A DNA stretch of 64,000 bases. Origin: an uncultured Lachnospiraceae bacterium. GTDB lineage: Bacteria > Bacillota > Clostridia > Lachnospirales > Lachnospiraceae. Below the pieces are notes generated by a model, which saw nothing but the letters and a program-made list of their open reading frames with translations, had not been told where the DNA came from and ran no database searches. The position numbers and the translations under genes were made by a program. The DNA lies in contig CANRWO010000009.1 in the NCBI GenBank assembly GCA_947643615.1, positions 1 through 64,000 on the forward strand. Reading direction: 5' to 3'. Of this stretch, positions 59,241-64,000 are shown one piece after another (position 1 is the first letter of the stretch; each line of letters opens with the position of its first letter).

Positions 59241-61622
59241 ATGCAAAAGAGTCTTAAGAAACTTCTCTGCTGGCTGATGGCGGCAATGCTTTGCGCTGAG
59301 GCAGGGACCCCGACGGTGCGGGCGGAGGCGGCTGCCGTGGGGGAGACCTTTCAGGAAGACACGCTCCAATATACGGTGGATGAAACAAATGCCGTTACGG
59401 GTATTGGCAGGGTTACCTGCACAGGGCCAAAGGACGGCTTGACCGAGATCCATGTCCCGGCTTCGGTGACCCATGACGGTGTGGAATATGAGGTTTGGCG
59501 TATCGGCAAAAATGCCTTTGGGGAAATAAACAAACATAATTCCCTGGCTACGGTAACCATAGCGGAAGGCGTGACGGTAATAGAGGAGAGGGCTTTCCAG
59601 AGTTGTGAAAGACTGGTAAGCATATCCCTGCCGGAAAGCCTTACGGAAATAGGGGAGGCTGCATTTCATGGCTGTCTTGATTTGCCAAGCATAAGCCTGC
59701 CGGGAGGAATTACTGAGATTAAGGACTCTACATTTATGAACTGCCATAGCTTAACCAAAGTCGATATTCCGGACGGGGTTAGGCATATCGGAGTTGCGGC
59801 GTTTATGAATGGTAGAAGATTGGAGAATATACAATTACCGGGGTCTCTTGAGTCGATTGGTGAGAGTGCGTTTGCCGGCTGTGAGGCTTTGGCTGAGGGA
59901 ATAACGATTCCACAGAAGGTTCCAGTGATTTCATTGCTGACATTCGGATCATGCGAGAGTTTGCCGGAGATAACCCTCTGGGACACTACAAAAATCCAGG
60001 GACAGGGTGTATTCTCTGATTGCATAAAGCTGGGGACCTTAAAGATTGTTGTGACCAGTGACCCGCCGGTCCCTCTGGTGGTGGCTGACCCTGACGACTG
60101 CTTTGAGGGGTGCCCCACAGACCGCAGGCTGGTATTTTTGGACGGGAACGGGGCCGAGCTTAGGGGGGGTGCATTGGCAGCGGCACAGGAGGCTTACCGG
60201 GCTGTGGACGACGGGGACCCCACGGACGGCCTGTGGTATGGCTGGAAGATAGGCGAGACCCCTGCCCGCCCTTATGCCGTAACCATTAAGGTGAATAAGG
60301 ATAACCAGCCATGGCCGGACTCCGGCAAGGTGTTCCAGCTGTCCCGGGACGGCGGGAACACGTACATAACCGACCTGGCCAAGGTTGGGGACGGGACATA
60401 CCGCATTTATGAAATTACGGGGACGGGGCCGCTGGATACCGGCGTTGACATCACTGTAAACGGGAAGGATGCGGAAGCAACGGTGGATTACTATACAGTG
60501 GGTTTCTACGACGGGGACACCCTGTATGGCATGGATACCCCGCAGCATCCCCAGGTCGTGCTGAAGGGCGGCAGGGCGGTAAGGCCTGCGGACCCCGAGA
60601 AAAAGGGTTTTATATTCAAGGACTGGGTGACGGCGAAGGACGGGGATGTGCCCTTTGACTTCCCCACTGCCGGCATTACTGCCCCCACAAGCGTATATGC
60701 GGCCTGGGAGAAGGACGCAGCCATCGTTTACCATATTACCGCGTCGGCCGGTGAGGGAGGCAGCATATCCCCAGAGGGGGCTGTGGAGGTATATGGGGGT
60801 GGGGACCAACCCTTCACCATTACACCCCAGGAGGGTTACAAGATCAAGGAAGTGCTGGTGGACGGCCAACCCCAGGGAGCCATAACATCCTATACATTTA
60901 CCAATGTCACGGAAGACCATACTATTTCCGTCTCGTTCCAAAAGAAAGAGGATCCCGGTGACACAGAAAACCCTGGTGAAGGAGAGCCGGGCGATACGGA
61001 GAAGCCTGGTGAAGGGGACCCAGACGATACGGAGAAGCCGGGAGAAGGGGACCCTGGCGATACGGAGAACCCCGGTGAAGGGGACCCCGGTGACACAGAG
61101 AACCCCGGTGAAGGGGACCCCGGTGACACAGAGAACCCCGGTGAAGGGGATCCGGATGACCCCGATGGCCCAGGCGCAGGAGAAACGCCTGGAGGGACTG
61201 ACACCCCCGGGGACAGCCAGGAGGATGAAGGCGCGGGAACCCCTGGGGAAGAGGACCAAACGGACGATGATGACGGAAATACCGGTACAGCCTCCGGAGG
61301 AAGCGGCCATACAGGGAGGCCGGGGGACCCCGGCGCCGCCAAGGAGCCGAAGACCGGTGACGGGGCTCCTGTGGGAGTATATGCCACGGTGGCCATGGTA
61401 TCCGGCCTGCTCTACACACAGCTGTATTTTGCCGGGAAAAAGGGAATGACAAAGGCACGTAAGAGTGAGCTGGTCTCAGCCATTGCGGGATGGGCGAAAA
61501 AGGGAGGAAAGTGCCGCAGGTATGCGGCTCTGGCAGCCATCTTTTTCATCCTGGTGTACTACCACAGCATCGGGAAGTGCACTGAGGCGGAATTTGGGGA
61601 AAATATGCAGGCTGTCAAATAA
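59241..61622 (+). CDS. BspA-like leucine-rich repeat surface protein with PKTGD sorting motif
   Basis: Secreted surface protein, 793 aa from ATG 59241 (AGGGAGAG upstream; signal peptide MQKSLKKLLCWLMAAMLCAEAGTP). Residues ~75-260 are LRR_5/BspA repeats (IGEAAFHGCLDLPSISLPGG type). Then an InlB-like beta-grasp repeat (GFIFKDWVTAKDGDVPFDF...VYAAWEK), a bacterial repeat (GGSISPEGAVEVYGGG), a D/E/P/G repeat linker, PKTGD (about residue 703) with a hydrophobic helix and basic residues. Unlike normal sortase substrates it continues ~65 residues with a second helix (YAALAAIFFILVYYHS). A role in adhesion is inferred from family only. Confidence 0.85.
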   Translation: MQKSLKKLLCWLMAAMLCAEAGTPTVRAEAAAVGETFQEDTLQYTVDETNAVTGIGRVTCTGPKDGLTEIHVPASVTHDGVEYEVWRIGKNAFGEINKHNSLATVTIAEGVTVIEERAFQSCERLVSISLPESLTEIGEAAFHGCLDLPSISLPGGITEIKDSTFMNCHSLTKVDIPDGVRHIGVAAFMNGRRLENIQLPGSLESIGESAFAGCEALAEGITIPQKVPVISLLTFGSCESLPEITLWDTTKIQGQGVFSDCIKLGTLKIVVTSDPPVPLVVADPDDCFEGCPTDRRLVFLDGNGAELRGGALAAAQEAYRAVDDGDPTDGLWYGWKIGETPARPYAVTIKVNKDNQPWPDSGKVFQLSRDGGNTYITDLAKVGDGTYRIYEITGTGPLDTGVDITVNGKDAEATVDYYTVGFYDGDTLYGMDTPQHPQVVLKGGRAVRPADPEKKGFIFKDWVTAKDGDVPFDFPTAGITAPTSVYAAWEKDAAIVYHITASAGEGGSISPEGAVEVYGGGDQPFTITPQEGYKIKEVLVDGQPQGAITSYTFTNVTEDHTISVSFQKKEDPGDTENPGEGEPGDTEKPGEGDPDDTEKPGEGDPGDTENPGEGDPGDTENPGEGDPGDTENPGEGDPDDPDGPGAGETPGGTDTPGDSQEDEGAGTPGEEDQTDDDDGNTGTASGGSGHTGRPGDPGAAKEPKTGDGAPVGVYATVAMVSGLLYTQLYFAGKKGMTKARKSELVSAIAGWAKKGGKCRRYAALAAIFFILVYYHSIGKCTEAEFGENMQAVK
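60951..61181 (+). repeat. 33-bp tandem repeat in the surface protein gene
   Basis: Six full units plus one degenerate, encoding DPGDTENPGEG undecapeptides. Units four to six (from about 61050) are nearly identical in DNA. Acidic, proline-rich, probably a wall-spanning spacer. Confidence 0.9.
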
Positions 61623-61650
61623 ATGACCTATCATGCCGAAATCAAAAAAG

Positions 61651-61673
61651 GGCCACCTCAAATCGGGGTGGCC
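61651..61673. terminator. Terminator-like hairpin after the LRR gene
   Basis: GGCCACC-TCAAATCGG-GGTGGCC. Plus-strand tail is TGTTT (weak); the minus-strand tail would be CTTTTTTG (strong). Likely bidirectional. Confidence 0.6.
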
Positions 61674-61901
61674 TGTTTGGCAGTCAGGCTGTGCCGATAG
61701 TCCCTCCTCCGCCTTGCAGACTGAAAATTCATTCTGCGCTATTTTTATCTCTGACAAGTGTTTTATTTTCAAAAATAATATGGTATACTGGAACGAATCA
61801 TTTTGGCAAAATAAAAACGAAAACAGTATTTGTGTACATAGTACATTTACATATGCAAATAAGGATCAAACCGGATTTTACAGAAAGGAAGGTATCAGAA
61901 A

Positions 61902-63200
61902 ATGAGGATTATTGCTTTGACAAACGAGGCAAAAAAAGATATCCTTGATAATCTGCTCAAGAGAAGCCCTAACAATTATGCGGAGTATGAAGCTACCGTA
62001 AATCAGATTATATCCGATGTACGCACCCGGCGGGACGAGGCGGTTTTTGACTATACGCTGAAATTTGATAAGTTTGCGCTGGACGCCCATAATATCAAAG
62101 TGACCAAAGAGGAAATGAAAGAAGCATATGAGAAGTTAGATGCCGGCCTGGTGGGCACCATCAAAAGGGCCGCGGAAAATATCCGTACCTTCCATATGAA
62201 GCAGCTGCGCAACAGTTGGTTTGATACCGGGTCTGACGGCAGCATCCTGGGCATGAAGATTACCCCCATTGCCAGAGCCGGCGTCTATGTGCCCGGCGGA
62301 AAGGCGGCATACCCTTCCAGCGTTCTCATGAATGTGATTCCCGCGAAGGTAGCGGGCGTTGACAATATCATTATCACTACGCCTCCCGGGACTGACGGCA
62401 AAGTCAATCCGGGAACCCTGGTTGCCGCAGACATTGCAGGAGTGGATACCATATATAAAGTAGGCGGGGCACAGGCAATTGCCGCCATGGCATTCGGCAC
62501 GGAATCAATTCCCAAAGTGGATAAAGTGACAGGCCCCGGCAATATTTTTGTGGCGCTGGCGAAAAAGGCAGTTTACGGATATGTCAGCATCGACTCCATT
62601 GCCGGGCCCAGCGAGATATTGGTGCTTGCGGATGAAACGGCAAACCCCCGCTATGTGGCGGCAGACCTGCTTTCCCAGGCAGAGCACGACGAGATGGCCA
62701 GCGCTATTTTGATCACAACCTCGGAAGAATTGGCACAAAAAGTTTCTGACCAGGTGGATGCCTTTGTCAATGAGCTTCCCCGGAAGGCAATCATGCAAAA
62801 GTCCCTGGATAATTACGGGTATATCCTTGTGGCGGAAACGTTGGGGGATGCCATTGACGCAGTGAATGAGATTGCCTCCGAGCACCTTGAGATTTTGACG
62901 GCTAACCCGTTTGAGGTAATGACCAGGGTGCGCAATGCAGGCGCCATATTTATGGGTGAGTATGCATCCGAGCCGCTGGGGGACTATTTTGCGGGGCCCA
63001 ACCACATACTCCCTACCAACGGAACGGCGAAGTTCTTCTCTCCCGTGAACGTGGACGATTTTATTAAAAAGACCAGCATCATCTCTTATTCCAGGGAGGC
63101 CCTTGAAAAGGTGCATGAGGATATTGAGGCTTTTGCCGAGAGCGAAGGTCTGACGGCCCACGCCAACAGCATAAAAGTCCGGTTTGAAAACGGGCAATAA
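61902..63200 (+). CDS. hisD: Histidinol dehydrogenase
   Basis: Last two oxidations of histidine synthesis, L-histidinol to L-histidine, zinc- and NAD-dependent. PGGKAAYPSSVLMNVIPAKVAGV, VTGPGNIFVALAKKAVYG, DSIAGPSEILVLADE and LSQAEHDEMASAIL (metal and catalytic residues) and NHILPTNGTAKF are intact. 432 aa, full length. AAGGAAGG before the ATG. Starts the second his block; hisB follows after 110 nt. Confidence 0.97.
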   Translation: MRIIALTNEAKKDILDNLLKRSPNNYAEYEATVNQIISDVRTRRDEAVFDYTLKFDKFALDAHNIKVTKEEMKEAYEKLDAGLVGTIKRAAENIRTFHMKQLRNSWFDTGSDGSILGMKITPIARAGVYVPGGKAAYPSSVLMNVIPAKVAGVDNIIITTPPGTDGKVNPGTLVAADIAGVDTIYKVGGAQAIAAMAFGTESIPKVDKVTGPGNIFVALAKKAVYGYVSIDSIAGPSEILVLADETANPRYVAADLLSQAEHDEMASAILITTSEELAQKVSDQVDAFVNELPRKAIMQKSLDNYGYILVAETLGDAIDAVNEIASEHLEILTANPFEVMTRVRNAGAIFMGEYASEPLGDYFAGPNHILPTNGTAKFFSPVNVDDFIKKTSIISYSREALEKVHEDIEAFAESEGLTAHANSIKVRFENGQ

Positions 63201-63310
63201 TAACCGTAAGAATACATAGAATCATTTTGCCGTTTGTACATAAATTTTACTGCAATGGCAGGCGCAGGGGAAATTTGGGATGGCAGCAAATAAGGGATGG
63301 AGGATATTTT

Positions 63311-63898
63311 ATGGCACGGATGGCTACGATAAACCGGAAAACAAAAGAAACGGATATTTCCGTGACGTTGGATCTGGATGGGGCGGGGATACCGGAGGTT
63401 TCCACCGGCATCGGTTTCTTTGACCATATGCTGGAAGGTTTCTCCAAGCATGGCTTTTTTGACCTGAAATGTATGGTAAAGGGTGACCTGAATGTGGACG
63501 GGCACCATACGGTGGAGGATACGGGGATTGTCCTTGGCCAGGCCATTGCCAGGGCGGTGGGAGATAAGAAGGGAATCCGCAGGTATGGTTCGTTTATCCT
63601 GCCCATGGACGATGCATTGGCGCTTTGCGCAGTGGACCTCTGCGGCAGGCCCTACCTGAATTTTGACTGTACTTTCCCTGTTGAGCGGGTTGGCGGGCTG
63701 GATACAGAGCTTGTCAGGGAATTTTTCTACGCCATTTCTTACAGTGCCGGCATGAATTTGCATATAAAAATGCTGGACGGCATGAACGCACATCATATGA
63801 TAGAAGCTATGTTTAAGGCTTTTGCAAAAGCTTTGGACCAGGCGGTTGGGACGGATCCGCGCATCCAGGATGTGCTCAGTACAAAAGGAAGCCTGTAA
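63311..63898 (+). CDS. hisB: Imidazoleglycerol-phosphate dehydratase
   Basis: Sixth step of histidine synthesis; manganese enzyme. TGIGFFDHMLEGFSKHG, DGHHTVEDTGIVLGQA and AHHMIEAMFKAFAKAL hold the metal histidines. ATG 63311 (MARMATINRKTKETDI) follows GGAGG; the track start 63227 is spurious. 195 aa: the monofunctional form, without the histidinol-phosphatase domain of E. coli HisB. Confidence 0.97.
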   Translation: MARMATINRKTKETDISVTLDLDGAGIPEVSTGIGFFDHMLEGFSKHGFFDLKCMVKGDLNVDGHHTVEDTGIVLGQAIARAVGDKKGIRRYGSFILPMDDALALCAVDLCGRPYLNFDCTFPVERVGGLDTELVREFFYAISYSAGMNLHIKMLDGMNAHHMIEAMFKAFAKALDQAVGTDPRIQDVLSTKGSL

Positions 63899-63922
63899 GG
63901 CTGCGAAAGGTGTGATTTCCAT

Positions 63923-64000
63923 ATGATAACGAAAAAATTTGTACCCTGTATCTATTTGTACCATGAACATGCGGTAAAGAGCCTTTCCGACATTTCCATT
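63923..64000 (+). CDS. Start of a further his-operon gene (HisF/HisIE-like), truncated by window
   Basis: ATG 63923 with GAAAGGTG upstream opens MITKKFVPCIYLYHEHAVKSLSDISI and runs off the window. KFVPCIYL resembles the first strand of HisF-like barrels and of the long HisI/HisE proteins of Lachnospiraceae. Only 26 residues are visible, so the assignment rests on that motif and on position after hisB. Confidence 0.55.
   Translation, partial: MITKKFVPCIYLYHEHAVKSLSDISI

Noticed and set aside
60039-61310. 423-aa minus-strand ORF with RVPFTGVLC repeats
   Set aside because: Antisense of the repeat-bearing LRR surface protein; its repeats are the complement of the DPGDTENPGEG array.
61623-61901. 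T-box or histidine attenuator before hisD
   Set aside because: No TGGTACCGCG-like T-box sequence or histidine-rich leader peptide was seen.

Overview
The window reads as chromosome of a spore-forming, anaerobic Firmicute of the Lachnospiraceae type (Clostridium cluster XIVa, probably a gut species). The grounds are a mid-range G+C, strong AGGAGG ribosome-binding sites, sporulation genes (gerW/ytfJ-like, ylbJ-like), an Asp23 + FakA-like + DegV set, RecU as Holliday-junction resolvase, a HisZ-type histidine pathway, GH94 phosphorolysis and a BspA-like surface protein with a PKTGD sorting motif. No plasmid, prophage, CRISPR, rRNA or tRNA signal was found. The species is not determined.

Layout. 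0-1.7 kb: end of a leucine operon (partial leuC, leuD). 1.8-3.2 kb: MATE exporter. 3.2-5.7 kb: 2H phosphoesterase-ruvA-ruvB behind a promoter with a LexA-box-like dyad. 5.7-11.8 kb: zapA, U32 protease-family protein, FtsW/RodA/SpoVE and a class B PBP; the last two overlap by 212 nt inside a repeat. 11.8-14.9 kb: NUDIX hydrolase, two uncharacterised proteins, gerW, a 46-aa membrane protein and a J-domain-like protein. 15-20.8 kb: rpmB (minus), Asp23, FakA-like kinase, recG, DegV. 21-26.9 kb: the most unusual locus: a MerR regulator fused to a methyltransferase, a paralogous free methyltransferase, an AgrC/AgrA-like two-component pair and a CPBP membrane protease, with recognisable operator-like DNA. 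26.9-29.6 kb: stand-alone Rpn C-terminal fragment, GNAT, HAD phosphatase, DEDDh exonuclease. 29.7-33.9 kb: type IIA topoisomerase B and A subunits. 34-38.3 kb: rsmD, coaD, coiled-coil protein, cell-wall amidase, ylbJ-like gene. 38.3-45.2 kb: two pseudouridine synthases, HAD, YgiQ-like radical SAM protein, SDR, membrane protein, recU. 45.5-47.3 kb: hisZ-hisG. 47.3-49.3 kb: tyrosine phosphatase and two flavodoxin-fold proteins. 49.4-56.7 kb: GH94 phosphorylase divergent from a LacI regulator and a sugar ABC transporter. 57-61.6 kb: chemoreceptor and LRR surface protein. 61.9-64 kb: hisD, hisB and the start of a further his gene.

How the parts fit. DNA repair (RuvAB, RecG, RecU) and envelope growth/division (ZapA, FtsW-family, PBP, amidase) are strongly represented. 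Histidine genes lie in two blocks separated by about 14.6 kb of sugar-uptake, sensing and surface genes. The GH94 locus has a near-identical 14-bp operator next to each of two divergent promoters, so the LacI-family protein probably controls both phosphorylase and transporter. Several otherwise conserved genes (U32, ftsW/pbp, rluA-like, DUF2953, LRR protein) carry short tandem repeats or low-complexity inserts, most with periods divisible by three.
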